Part shown: piece after piece, positions 19,636 to 27,445 of the stretch
Layout: every line of letters begins with the position of its first letter
Numbering within the stretch: position 1 is the stretch's first letter
Assembly (NCBI RefSeq): GCF_009749395.1
Contig: NZ_WBIR01000006.1
Span: 186,001-250,000 of the forward strand
DNA length: 64,000 nucleotides
Direction: 5' to 3'
Source: Agromyces salentinus
GTDB lineage: Bacteria > Actinomycetota > Actinomycetes > Actinomycetales > Microbacteriaceae
The notes under the pieces: generated by a model
Seen by the model: only the letters and a program-made list of their open reading frames with translations
What the model was told of the DNA's origin: nothing
The model's database searches: none
Program-made: the position numbers and the translations under genes

Positions 19636-20341
19636 CGCCGCCCCAGACGACCTCGAGCCGCGAGGGGATGCCGCGACGAACACGCCATCCCGCCGGCAGC
19701 ATCGACGCGAGCTCCGCGGCCGTGTGGCTGCGCCGGATCGATGTGAGCCCGTCGGCGCGGATGTACGACCCGGCGAGCAGGTTCGGGGTGAAGGGCAGGG
19801 TGCCGAGGGCGAACCCGAGGTACCCGAGCCGACTGCGCTCGATGTCGCCGTGCACGGCGACGCCACCGCCTCGCGCGAGCCGCTCGGAGTCGGCGAGCAG
19901 GGCCCCGAGCTGCCGCCCGTCGAGGTGGTGCAGCACGTGGTTGGAGACGACAGCCGTGAACCGCTCGCCGGCGTCGGCGAGTTCCGAGCTCATCGCCCGC
20001 CGCAGCACGAGGCCGGGCACGGGCGGCTGCCGCGACGCCCAGTCGAAGGCCCGCGGGTCGGGGTCGATGGCGACCACCTCGAGTCGCAGTCCGTCGGCGC
20101 GCGCCCAGCGCAGCAGCGCCCGGGGCACGTCGGCGCCGCCGGCGCCGACATCCAGCACGCGTCGGGTCGCCGTGGCGGAGAGCCGGGGCCTGATCCAGCG
20201 CCGGTAGACCGCCCGCTGGTTGGAGACGACCGCGTTCACCCGCCCGAACTGCGCGTACGTGCGGTCGAGCATGGCCGGGTCGCATCGCGGGTCGTCCATG
20301 AGCTCGACGAGGGTGTCGTCGCGATGCCGCAGCGACCTCAC
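19628..20341 (-). CDS. class I SAM methyltransferase of polyketide operon
   Basis: This 237-residue methyltransferase has RRVLDVGAGGADVPRALL, the SAM-binding motif I, VVAIDPDPRAFDWA (acidic loop) and FTAVVSNHVLHHL (post II). A GTG at 20350 is also possible (240 residues). The GTG at 20341 was preferred because CGGAGG lies 8 bases before it. It begins about 20 bases after the polyketide synthase stop and overlaps the next gene, so the three are co-translated. It most likely O- or C-methylates the type III polyketide. It differs from Streptomyces SrsB, which belongs to the isoprenylcysteine methyltransferase family. Confidence 0.87.
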   Translation of the reverse strand: MRSLRHRDDTLVELMDDPRCDPAMLDRTYAQFGRVNAVVSNQRAVYRRWIRPRLSATATRRVLDVGAGGADVPRALLRWARADGLRLEVVAIDPDPRAFDWASRQPPVPGLVLRRAMSSELADAGERFTAVVSNHVLHHLDGRQLGALLADSERLARGGGVAVHGDIERSRLGYLGFALGTLPFTPNLLAGSYIRADGLTSIRRSHTAAELASMLPAGWRVRRGIPSRLEVVWGGDG

Positions 20342-20360
20342 CTCCGCCACCTCCGCCGTC

Positions 20361-21500
20361 TCAGGCGCGGACCGTCATGAGCGCCGACTCGACGGTCAGG
20401 CCCGGACCGAAGGCCATGGCCGCGACCCGGTCACCGTCGGCGGCATCCGAGTCGAGGATGTTGCGCAGCACGAACAGCACCGTCGCGCTCGACATGTTGC
20501 CGTAGTCGCGGAGCGTCTCGCGCGCCGGCACGAGCTGCGCCTCGGTGAGCGCGAGCCGGGCCTCGACCTTGTCGAGGATGCTCCGCCCGCCGGGGTGGAT
20601 CGCCCAGTGCTCGATGGCCTCGCTCGACGTGTCCTCGGCGAGCGCCTTCGTCAATGCCTCGTCGCCGTCGAAGAGCGGCTCGAGCGCGCCGGTGATGTGC
20701 TCGCCGATGATCGCGGGGACGGCGTTCGAGAGCACCATCTCGAACCCGTGGTCGCCGATCTTCCACGCCATGTCGCTCTCGCCGACGGGCGTGATGCGCG
20801 TCGCGAACCGGTCGAGGTCGAAGGCCCGCTCGCCCGGCTCGAGTTCGCGTGCGGTGACGATGCCCGCGCCCGCCCCGTCGGAGAAGAGCGACGACGCCAC
20901 GATCGTGTCCGGGTCGTTCGAGGAGCGCAGGTGCAGCGTGCAGAGCTCGACGCTCACGACGAGCACGACCGCCGCGGCATCCGCGAGGCAGAGCTGGCGC
21001 GCCATCCGCAGTGCGGGGATCGACGCGTAGCAGCCCATGAAGCCCAGGTGGTAGCGCTCGACGCCGGGGTTCAGCCCCAGGTCGCGGGCGACCATGAAGT
21101 CGGGTCCGGGCGCATAGAACCCGGTGCACGAGACGGTGATGACGTGCGTGACATCGGATGCCTCGACGCCCGGCGTCGCCTCGATCGCCGCCCGCCCGGC
21201 CTCGACGTAGAGCCGCGTGGCGTCCTGCGCATAGATCTCGTTGCGGGCCTTGGTGCCCGGCAGGAGCAGCTCACCGCTCGCCTGGTCGAAGAACACCGCG
21301 GGCTCCTCGCGCGGTTCGAGCGTGAGCTCTTCGAGCACCGTGTGCCGGCGCTCGATGCCCGACACGTTGAACGAGGTCGTGACGATGCGCTGGGCGAGCC
21401 GGTTCAAGCCGGGTTGCGCCGCGAACACGTCGCGTACCGATTCCTGCACGAGCACCGTGGACGGAACCACGGTCGAGACACCCCTCAACGTCACGGCCAT
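20361..21500 (-). CDS. type III polyketide synthase
   Basis: This 379-residue chalcone/stilbene synthase-family enzyme carries the full catalytic triad: Cys157 in LGFMGCYAS, His302 in AIHPGGRSI and Asn335 in YGNMSSATVLF. These homodimers extend an acyl-CoA starter with malonyl-CoA and cyclise the chain to pyrones or resorcinols. The N-terminal half also has the ITVSCTGFYAPGPD segment common to bacterial alkylpyrone/alkylresorcinol synthases. It leads a three-gene operon with a methyltransferase and a flavin hydroxylase. The ATG lies 5 bases after a TAGGGT -10 box (21511-21506), suggesting a leaderless message. The product is unknown; a methylated, hydroxylated phenolic lipid is plausible. Confidence 0.95.
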   Translation of the reverse strand: MAVTLRGVSTVVPSTVLVQESVRDVFAAQPGLNRLAQRIVTTSFNVSGIERRHTVLEELTLEPREEPAVFFDQASGELLLPGTKARNEIYAQDATRLYVEAGRAAIEATPGVEASDVTHVITVSCTGFYAPGPDFMVARDLGLNPGVERYHLGFMGCYASIPALRMARQLCLADAAAVVLVVSVELCTLHLRSSNDPDTIVASSLFSDGAGAGIVTARELEPGERAFDLDRFATRITPVGESDMAWKIGDHGFEMVLSNAVPAIIGEHITGALEPLFDGDEALTKALAEDTSSEAIEHWAIHPGGRSILDKVEARLALTEAQLVPARETLRDYGNMSSATVLFVLRNILDSDAADGDRVAAMAFGPGLTVESALMTVRA

Positions 21501-21583
21501 GCCTCACCCTAGACGCGCGAGCGGATGCAGCGACAGGGCTTGCGCCATCCGCTCGGCGGACTCACACCTTCGGGGGACGCACG

Positions 21584-21615
21584 GAACGCCGGCCGCCCGC
21601 GGGCGACCGGCGTTC
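21584..21615 (-). terminator. near-perfect hairpin after SHOCT gene
   Basis: A 32-base palindrome with a single mismatched pair (21593/21606) lies 15 bases past the stop of the gene ending at 21630. A second, weaker dyad GAGCGGATG/CATCCGCTC follows at about 21521-21556, before the polyketide synthase promoter. Confidence 0.7.
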
Positions 21616-21629
21616 GCGGTGGAGCCGAG

Positions 21630-22007
21630 TCAGCTGAGGAGCTTGGCCTTCGCGGCCGCGAACTCCTCGTCGCTGAGGATGCCCTGCTCCTTGAGCGCGC
21701 CGAGCTTCTGCAGTTCGGCGACGATGTCGACGCCGGCGGCCGGTGCGGCGGGAGCCGGCGGCGGCGGGGTCTGCTGGAGGTACTGCTGCTGCGCGTAGGC
21801 CTGCTGCTGCGCGGCCTGCTGGGCCGCAGCGTCGATCTGCGCCTGCTGCTGTTGCTGCTGGTAGGCCTGCGCGTCGGCCTGCTGGTCGTACCTGGCCTGC
21901 TGGCGACGCTGCACGCCGCCGCTCACGGCCGTGGCCGTGCCCGCGACGACCGCGGTGCGCGCTGCCATCCCGATCAGGCCGGGACGCCCCATCCGTCTTC
22001 CCATCAT
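21630..22007 (-). CDS. Gln-rich SHOCT-domain protein
   Basis: This 125-residue protein has three parts. Residues 1-30 are basic then small and hydrophobic (GLIGMAARTAVVAGTATAV), possibly a weak membrane segment. Residues about 32-79 are low complexity with 23 glutamines in 47 residues, ending in a proline run. Residues about 93-125 form a SHOCT motif (IVAELQKLGALKEQGILSDEEF). SHOCT is a short helical oligomerisation module. A GAAGGAG ribosome site lies 7 bases before the ATG, and the gene overlaps the DUF6325-like gene by 4 bases. Function unknown; the Q-rich tract is striking for a GC-rich genome. Confidence 0.85.
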   Translation of the reverse strand: MMGRRMGRPGLIGMAARTAVVAGTATAVSGGVQRRQQARYDQQADAQAYQQQQQQAQIDAAAQQAAQQQAYAQQQYLQQTPPPPAPAAPAAGVDIVAELQKLGALKEQGILSDEEFAAAKAKLLS

Positions 22008-22432
22008 GATTCCGCTCCTTCGACCTCGGCGAGGATCTCGTTCACGACCGGCGCGGGAATGCGCTCGACCTGCAGCAGCTCGGCGCCCGATTCCGCGAAG
22101 CGCGACGCGAGCTTCTTCGCCCAGACCAGCTCGATCGCGATGAGCGCCGCGGAGCTGCCGACGGGGATGCGCTCGGCGAGCTCATCGACGTCCTCGTCGC
22201 CCACCAGGCCGGCCTCGAGGACCTCGACGTCGAACTCGATCTGGCCACCGAAGTCCTCGAACTCGATGATGGTCACCTCGTCCTCGCTGCGCGAGACCAG
22301 CAGGAAGTCCAGCAGCCGGATCTCGCCGCTCTCCACGAGATCCGCGATCGCCTCGAGCGTCCGGCCGTCGGGCCGGTCGCCTTCGAACCCGATCAGGTAC
22401 AGATCGACCGGTCCGTACTCGAAATCCGCCAT
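22004..22432 (-). CDS. DUF6325-like protein
   Basis: This 142-residue acidic soluble protein starts MADFEYGPVDLYLIGFEGDRPD and continues as an alternating alpha/beta sequence rich in Glu and Asp. The helix ERIPVGSSAALIAIELVWAKKLA near residue 90-112 is its only hydrophobic stretch. I recognise it as the DUF6325 type, which commonly sits beside SHOCT proteins, as it does here with an ATGA overlap. A GGGGGGAA ribosome site and a TAGTCT -10-like box lie upstream, inside the 31-base gap after the AI-2E-family gene. No biochemical role is known to me. Confidence 0.75.
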   Translation of the reverse strand: MADFEYGPVDLYLIGFEGDRPDGRTLEAIADLVESGEIRLLDFLLVSRSEDEVTIIEFEDFGGQIEFDVEVLEAGLVGDEDVDELAERIPVGSSAALIAIELVWAKKLASRFAESGAELLQVERIPAPVVNEILAEVEGAES

Positions 22433-22463
22433 CGGTTCCCCCCTCAGTCAGTGTTTCTGCAGA

Positions 22464-23534
22464 CTATCCCTGCCCGCCGGGCGGCGCCACAGGTTCGGGC
22501 GGTGAATCCCCCGAGAGACGTCGAAGCGTCGCCATGCGTTCATCCGGCTCGAGGAACAGCGCCCGCACGAGCAGCGTGAGGGGGATCGAGAGGATCGCCC
22601 CGATCGGTCCGATCACGAGGGTCCAGAAGACCACCGAGACGAACGAGAGGGTGAGGCTCAGCGACACGGCGTCGCTGACGAACTTGGGCTGCACGAGCAC
22701 CTGGAGCGTCACGTTGACCACGCAGTACGCGAGCACCACCACGAGCGCGAGCGGCCAGCCGCCCACCACGAGGGCGAGCACCGCGGGCGGGATGAGTCCG
22801 ATGACGAAGCCGATGTTCGGGATGAAGTTGGTGACGAACGCGAGGATCGCCCAGACCAGGGGGATCGGGATGCCGAGACCCCAGAGGATGAGCCCGTCGA
22901 TCACCGCGACGACGAGGCCGAAGCTGGCGTTCACCACGTAGTACCGGCGCACGCCCGAGAAGTAGCGCCCACCGATCTCGTCGCCCGCCGCGGATCCGAA
23001 CACGGGGTGCGCCCTGGCGAAGCGCGCGGCATCCGCCGCCATGAAGATGACGTACGCGAGCACGAAGAAGAAGGACGTCGCGAGCCCGAGCACCGCGCTC
23101 GCGATGTCTCCCGCGATCGCCACGAGCTGCTCAGGATCGAGCACGCCGGCGACGCTCGCCGTGGCATCCGTCGTCACGCCGGTCGACTCCGCCCAGGCGA
23201 TGAGGTTCGCCGCCGTCTGCTCGAGTTCGTCGGCGTAGTCGGGCACCATCGAGACGAACTGGGCGGATGCCACGACGAGGAGCACCGCGAGCCCGGCGAG
23301 GATCGCCCAGGCCAGCGCCACGACGGCCGACGTCGCGAGCCACTTGGGCCATCCGCGCCGTTCGAGCGGGAACCGCACCGGGTGGGCGATGGTGACGACG
23401 ACCGCGGCGACCGCGATCGGGCCGAGCACGTCGCGTGCCAGCCAGACTCCCCCGAGCGCGATGACGGCGGCGGCGATGGCGATCAGCCGGCGGGTGCCGA
23501 TCGACAGTCCTGCCCCGTTCACGATCTGCGACAT
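22464..23534 (-). CDS. AI-2E family transporter-like membrane protein
   Basis: This 356-residue polytopic protein has about eight helices arranged as in the AI-2E (PerM/TqsA) family: two N-terminal pairs, a long amphipathic segment at about residues 90-140 (DYADELEQTAANLIAWAES), then a C-terminal bundle containing FVTNFIPNIGFVIGLIPPAVLAL, the family's most conserved stretch. Members export diverse solutes, including sodium coupled to protons; the quorum-sensing name is not evidence of function. A GGGGAGG ribosome site precedes the ATG. It is probably co-transcribed with the DUF6325 and SHOCT genes. Confidence 0.87.
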   Translation of the reverse strand: MSQIVNGAGLSIGTRRLIAIAAAVIALGGVWLARDVLGPIAVAAVVVTIAHPVRFPLERRGWPKWLATSAVVALAWAILAGLAVLLVVASAQFVSMVPDYADELEQTAANLIAWAESTGVTTDATASVAGVLDPEQLVAIAGDIASAVLGLATSFFFVLAYVIFMAADAARFARAHPVFGSAAGDEIGGRYFSGVRRYYVVNASFGLVVAVIDGLILWGLGIPIPLVWAILAFVTNFIPNIGFVIGLIPPAVLALVVGGWPLALVVVLAYCVVNVTLQVLVQPKFVSDAVSLSLTLSFVSVVFWTLVIGPIGAILSIPLTLLVRALFLEPDERMATLRRLSGDSPPEPVAPPGGQG

Positions 23535-23691
23535 GCGATGCCTCCCCGGGAGTCACCCTAGCGAGCGCGATGCCCGGAACGGCGCGGCCCCACGCCTCGG
23601 AATGTTGGACGATTGGCGCGCGCGACCACTAGATTCGGCTGAAGGCGCTCGATTTGGGGGGCGCGAAACTCGAGAACGGAAAAACACGGAC

Positions 23692-24093
23692 ATGGACTTC
23701 TGGTCAAACTTCTGGGACATCATCTGGTGGTTCCTCTGGATCTTCGTCTTCATCGCCTACCTGATGATCCTCTTCTCGATCGTCGGCGACCTGTTCCGCG
23801 ACCAGAAGCTGAACGGGTGGTGGAAGGCCGTCTGGATCATCTTCCTGATCTTCGTGCCCTTCCTGACCGCACTGGTCTACCTGATCGCCCGTGGACGCGG
23901 CATGGCCGAGCGCTCGCAGCGCGAGGCCCAGCAGGTGCAGGCCGCGACGGATGACTACATCCGCCAGACGGCCGGCAGCGCGCCGAGCGCCGCCGACGAG
24001 ATCGCCAAGGCCAAGGGCCTGCTCGACTCGGGTGCCATCTCGCAGGCCGAGTACGAGCACCTCAAGGCGCACGCGCTGAAGCACACCGCGTAG
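23692..24093 (+). CDS. SHOCT protein with PLD-nuclease N-terminal-like membrane domain
   Basis: This 133-residue protein starts MDFWSNFWDIIWWFLW. Two transmembrane helices (about 8-30 and 42-63) flank a short charged loop (FRDQKLNGWWKAVW), the pattern of the PLDc_N membrane domain. A basic linker and a C-terminal SHOCT helix pair (DEIAKAKGLLDSGAISQAEYEHLKAHAL) follow. The ATG at 23692 was chosen because the protein starts exactly at the conserved aromatic segment and a purine-rich stretch precedes it. It is divergent from the AI-2E-like gene, and two SHOCT proteins bracket that gene. Function unknown; probably a membrane scaffold. Confidence 0.83.
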   Translation: MDFWSNFWDIIWWFLWIFVFIAYLMILFSIVGDLFRDQKLNGWWKAVWIIFLIFVPFLTALVYLIARGRGMAERSQREAQQVQAATDDYIRQTAGSAPSAADEIAKAKGLLDSGAISQAEYEHLKAHALKHTA

Positions 24094-24107
24094 TCGCTGC
24101 GCGAAGC

Positions 24108-24144
24108 ACGAGAGGGCCGGATGCCACGCATCCGGCCCTCTCGT
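24108..24144. terminator. bidirectional hairpin terminator
   Basis: A perfect 17-bp stem (24108-24124 with 24128-24144) closes a CAC loop between convergent genes ending at 24093 and 24156. Confidence 0.85.
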
Positions 24145-24155
24145 CGTCTCCGGGG

Positions 24156-25268
24156 TCAGGCGGTCGGCGCCTCGGGGGCACCCGAGGCACCCGCGGTGCG
24201 CAGGAACACGATGATCCAGCTGAAGATCAGGACGGCCGCCACGAGTTCGACCGCCGTCAGGTTGTAGTACCCGGTCGCGAAGAAGACGGCGACCACCACG
24301 ATGGCGACGACGTAGACGTAGCCGAGCACGACGAAGACGCGGGGCACCGTGCGGATGAACCAGGGCAGTCCGATCACGATCACCGCGAAGCAGATGGTCA
24401 TGCCCGTCGCGACCGTGTTGTGCACGAGGAAGAACTCGTCGACGGGGAAGATGCCGACGCACGCCAGGAAGATGCCGATCAGGATCAGGCCCACGCGCAC
24501 GATGGACCGACCCCGGCGGTCGGGCGGCGTGGATGCGGGCAGGGTCGCGGTCGCGTACCTGGCGACGATCGTGACGATCGCACCGGCGATGATCAGGGTG
24601 AGGTTGAAGGCTCGCGCCGAGATGTCGTTGGTCATGCCGAGGGCCGAGAGGTTCTCCTTCCACCAGTGCGGGTCGCTGGCCGAGAGCATGCTCGCGAACG
24701 CGCCGACCACGAGGAACACGGCGAGCACGAGCGAGAGCAGCATCGGCGTCATCCGGGCCGACGAGAGGAAGCTGATGTAGGCGCTGAGGGCCACGGCGAC
24801 GCCGCCCAGCACGGCCGCGGGGACGGCGAAGACGACCGCATCGCGGAAGCTCAGCTCGAGCACGGCGGAGATCGCGGTCCAGCCGAGCAGCGCGATGACG
24901 CCGTGGGCGATCGAGAGGGCCGCCAGGTCGAACCAGTGCAGGCGAGCGCCGGGAACCGACAGCCCCTGCCCGATCTCGCGGCGGAGCTCGGGGTTCGGCG
25001 TGCGCTCGGCGAGATACCGACCGAGCAGGAACGCGACGAGCGCGGCGACCCCGCCGCCGAGCGCGGCGAACTCGCCGACCGACCCCATGCCGGAGATCGG
25101 CAGGTCGGCACCCCAGAACACGATCAACCCGATCAGGCCGCCGACCACGAAGAAGACGCCTCCGACGAGGAGCGCCGCGGACTCGAGCGATGAGACGTTC
25201 GCCGCCGGGCTGCGCACGACCCGTCCGATCGACGCCGTCGGTCCTGCTGTCGCCGTGGTTCGTGTCAC
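24156..25268 (-). CDS. DUF998-like multi-pass membrane protein
   Basis: This 370-residue protein has about ten hydrophobic helices. The most recognisable stretch is DPHWWKENLSALG near residue 205, followed by SARAFNLTLIIAGAIV; this HxWxxxxSxLG-type motif is typical of DUF998 proteins. A GTG start at 25268 was chosen because GGGGAG lies 5 bases upstream. The gene is convergent with the SHOCT gene and divergent from a methyltransferase. Function unknown. Confidence 0.75.
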   Translation of the reverse strand: MTRTTATAGPTASIGRVVRSPAANVSSLESAALLVGGVFFVVGGLIGLIVFWGADLPISGMGSVGEFAALGGGVAALVAFLLGRYLAERTPNPELRREIGQGLSVPGARLHWFDLAALSIAHGVIALLGWTAISAVLELSFRDAVVFAVPAAVLGGVAVALSAYISFLSSARMTPMLLSLVLAVFLVVGAFASMLSASDPHWWKENLSALGMTNDISARAFNLTLIIAGAIVTIVARYATATLPASTPPDRRGRSIVRVGLILIGIFLACVGIFPVDEFFLVHNTVATGMTICFAVIVIGLPWFIRTVPRVFVVLGYVYVVAIVVVAVFFATGYYNLTAVELVAAVLIFSWIIVFLRTAGASGAPEAPTA

Positions 25269-25423
25269 GTCTGCTCCCCGAGCTCGGGCCACGGCGGCAG
25301 GGCCGGACGCGGCGATTCGGGATCAGCATGGCACCGTGGGCGCCGCCGGCCCCAGAGGCGCGTCGGACGGCCGGCGACGGCCGGCATCGAACGACGTCGG
25401 CGGCCCTCCCTAGACTCGACGAC

Positions 25424-26029
25424 GTGAGCGGCACGGTCGGCAGCGCGTACTCCCGCAGGGCGGCGGAGTACACCGATCTCTTCGGGTCGGTGAGCGCCGC
25501 GCATCCCTCCGACCGGCAGCTCGTCACGACCTGGGCGGGCGGCATCGACGGATCGGTGATCGATGCCGGCTGCGGTCCGGGCCACTGGACGCAGTTCCTC
25601 GCCGACCTCGGGCTCAGCGCGCGCGGCGTGGACCTGGTGCCCGAGTTCATCGAGCGCGCCCGCGCCGAGTACCCGGGCATACCGTTCGAGGTGGGCGACC
25701 TCGAAGAGCTCGGGTGCGAGCCGGGCGCCGCCGGCGGCATCCTCTCCTGGTACTCGCTCATCCACCATGAGCCCGGCTCGATCCGCGGCCCGCTGGCGGA
25801 GTTCCATCGCGCGCTCCGTCCGGGCGGCACGCTGCTCGTCGGGTTCTTCGAGGGTCCCGTGGTCGAGCGGTTCGACCACGCGGTCATCCCGGCCCAGCGC
25901 TGGCCCGTGGCCGGTCTCAGCGCGGAACTCGTCGCCGCCGGCTTCGAGGTCATCGAATCGCACGTCAGGAAGACCGTCGGCGAGCGCCCGCAGGCGGCGA
26001 TCATCGCCCGGCGGGCGGACGCCGCGTAG
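25424..26029 (+). CDS. class I SAM-dependent methyltransferase
   Basis: This 201-residue small methyltransferase has VIDAGCGPGHWTQFLADLG (motif I), GVDLVPEFIERA (acidic loop), FEVGDLEEL (motif II), then GGILSWYSLIHHEP and a LRPGGTLLVGFF strand. The compact size and LRPGG motif place it in the Methyltransf_11/25 group; the substrate is unknown. The GTG at 25424 is chosen because TAGACT (25411-25416) ends 7 bases before it with no ribosome site, indicating leaderless transcription. Confidence 0.87.
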   Translation: MSGTVGSAYSRRAAEYTDLFGSVSAAHPSDRQLVTTWAGGIDGSVIDAGCGPGHWTQFLADLGLSARGVDLVPEFIERARAEYPGIPFEVGDLEELGCEPGAAGGILSWYSLIHHEPGSIRGPLAEFHRALRPGGTLLVGFFEGPVVERFDHAVIPAQRWPVAGLSAELVAAGFEVIESHVRKTVGERPQAAIIARRADAA

Positions 26030-26136
26030 CCGGAGGTCGTCGGCGACTGGCCGACCACTCGGTCGACGTCGGCTCGCGGCATCCGCTGGTCGACACAGGT
26101 GGGAAGGTTTCCGGACGCACCTGCGTTGTCGCCTGC

Positions 26137-26550
26137 ATGGGTTGGAATGAAGACGTCATCGAAACGTTCCGCAGCAGCAAGGGCACCGAGAACTACTGGG
26201 GCCCGAAGCTCGTCATCTTGCACTCGATCGGTGCGAAGTCGGGCGCGACGCACCTGAATCCGGTCGTCGGCTTCCGCAACGACGACGGATGGCGCGTCGT
26301 GGCGTCGAAGGGCGGCACCCCGGAGAACCCGGCCTGGTACCACAACCTGCGGGCGAACCCCTCGTTCGAGCTCGAGGCGCTCGTCGACGGCGAGGTCGTG
26401 ACGGTACCGGTGACGGCCACCGAGATCGGGCCGGAGGAGTGGCACGAGGCGTACGACGCGATCGTGGCCGAGGAGCCGCAGTTCGGGGAGTACCTCCAGA
26501 AGACCGATCGCCGGATCCCGGTCCTCCAGCTCACTCCTCGCGAAGGCTGA
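26137..26550 (+). CDS. Ddn-like deazaflavin-dependent reductase (second copy)
   Basis: This 137-residue paralogue of the protein at 17971 has VILHSIGAKSGATHLNPVVG as the cofactor-phosphate segment, WRVVASKGGTPENPAWYHNLRANP in the centre and a C-terminus EYLQKTDRRIPVLQL. It belongs to the F420H2-dependent quinone/nitro reductase family, with reduction of quinones or activated nitro groups expected. The gene sits alone downstream of a methyltransferase and convergent with the DUF2017 gene. Confidence 0.87.
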   Translation: MGWNEDVIETFRSSKGTENYWGPKLVILHSIGAKSGATHLNPVVGFRNDDGWRVVASKGGTPENPAWYHNLRANPSFELEALVDGEVVTVPVTATEIGPEEWHEAYDAIVAEEPQFGEYLQKTDRRIPVLQLTPREG

Positions 26551-26583
26551 GCCGCCGACCGCTGCCCGGCAGCACTTCGACCC

Positions 26584-27078
26584 TCAGGAACTGATCGGGT
26601 CGAGCACCTCGAGCATCGAGCCCTGGACGAACCCGGCCCACTCGTACGCCGCGCGGAGGTAGTCGTCGCGCGTCTCGTCGGCGTCGGCCTCGCCCTCCTC
26701 GACGACGCCCACGCGCTCGGCGAGGATCAGCCGGAGGTCGGTGAGGAAGGTCAGCCAGCCCCAGGCCTCCGCCTCGTCGAGCTCGATCTGGACGACGCCG
26801 CCCTCCACGTCGTCGACGGAGGTCGCATCGCGCACCCGCTGCGCCGCCTGCCGCTTGCCGTCGACGAGGCTGTCGCGCGTGTACCGCTCGAACTCCTGCG
26901 ACGCAGCGTGGTCGTCGGGGTAGGCGCTCGGGAGCAGGCGCCCGAGCGCGGGATCGTCGACCTCCCCGAGCAACAGCACCGAATCGACCTGGTCGGCGAG
27001 CTCCGAGAGCAGCATCGCCTCCTCGGACTCGAGCACGAGCCGAACGCCCTCGCCGCCGCTGCGGCCCGCGACGATCAC
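26584..27078 (-). CDS. DUF2017-like protein downstream of ClpS
   Basis: This 164-residue helical, strongly acidic protein contains [20 protein letters not shown] near the start and [23 protein letters not shown] in the middle, with [22 protein letters not shown] near residue 115. That is the layout of DUF2017, an actinobacterial family regularly encoded next to clpS. The start is a GTG overlapping the clpS stop (GTGA), so its translation is coupled. An adaptor or modulator role in Clp proteolysis is suggested by context only. Confidence 0.82.
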   Translation of the reverse strand: MIVAGRSGGEGVRLVLESEEAMLLSELADQVDSVLLLGEVDDPALGRLLPSAYPDDHAASQEFERYTRDSLVDGKRQAAQRVRDATSVDDVEGGVVQIELDEAEAWGWLTFLTDLRLILAERVGVVEEGEADADETRDDYLRAAYEWAGFVQGSMLEVLDPISS

Positions 27079-27368
27079 GTCGTCGCCTTCGAGACCGTCG
27101 CCTGCAGGCCGTATGCGTGCATGGCCTCGACGTGGCGTTCCATCGCCTCCCGGTTGCCGCTCGCGACGACCGCCCGGCCCTCGGTGTGCACGCAGAGCAT
27201 GAGTCGCTCGGCCTCGGCCCTCGGGAACCCGAAGTAACTGCGGAACACGTAGCTCACGTACGTCATGAGATTGACCGGGTCGTCCCAGACGACGGTCTGC
27301 CACGGCACGTCGGCGGCGACACGGGTGGTCGTGTCGAGGTCGAGCTCTTCGAGCGTGGAGGTGGTCAC
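27075..27368 (-). CDS. clpS: ATP-dependent Clp protease adaptor ClpS
   Basis: This 97-residue N-degron adaptor delivers proteins with bulky N-terminal residues to ClpA/ClpC-Clp[27 protein letters not shown] is the core strand-helix with the Asp-Asp-Pro-Val-Asn motif that caps the substrate alpha-amino group. [19 protein letters not shown] completes the domain, including the V-H-x-x-G loop. It is translationally coupled to the DUF2017 gene. The N-terminal about 20 residues form a flexible tail. Confidence 0.93.
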   Translation of the reverse strand: MTTSTLEELDLDTTTRVAADVPWQTVVWDDPVNLMTYVSYVFRSYFGFPRAEAERLMLCVHTEGRAVVASGNREAMERHVEAMHAYGLQATVSKATT

Positions 27369-27386
27369 CCTTCAAGACTGACACGG

Positions 27387-27430
27387 CCGCCGACCGGACG
27401 GAACCCCGGGGGGACCGGCCCGGTCGGCGG
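27387..27430 (-). terminator. hairpin after PhoD-like phosphatase
   Basis: A 10-bp perfect stem (27387-27396 with 27421-27430) lies 16 bases after the phosphatase stop and 19 bases before clpS, separating the two transcripts. The loop is 24 bases and G/C rich. Confidence 0.55.
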
Positions 27431-27445
27431 ACACGTCGTCGAGTG

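Noticed and set aside
22464..23534. Quorum-sensing autoinducer-2 export
   Set aside because: The AI-2E family name alone is not evidence; no luxS or lsr context is present.
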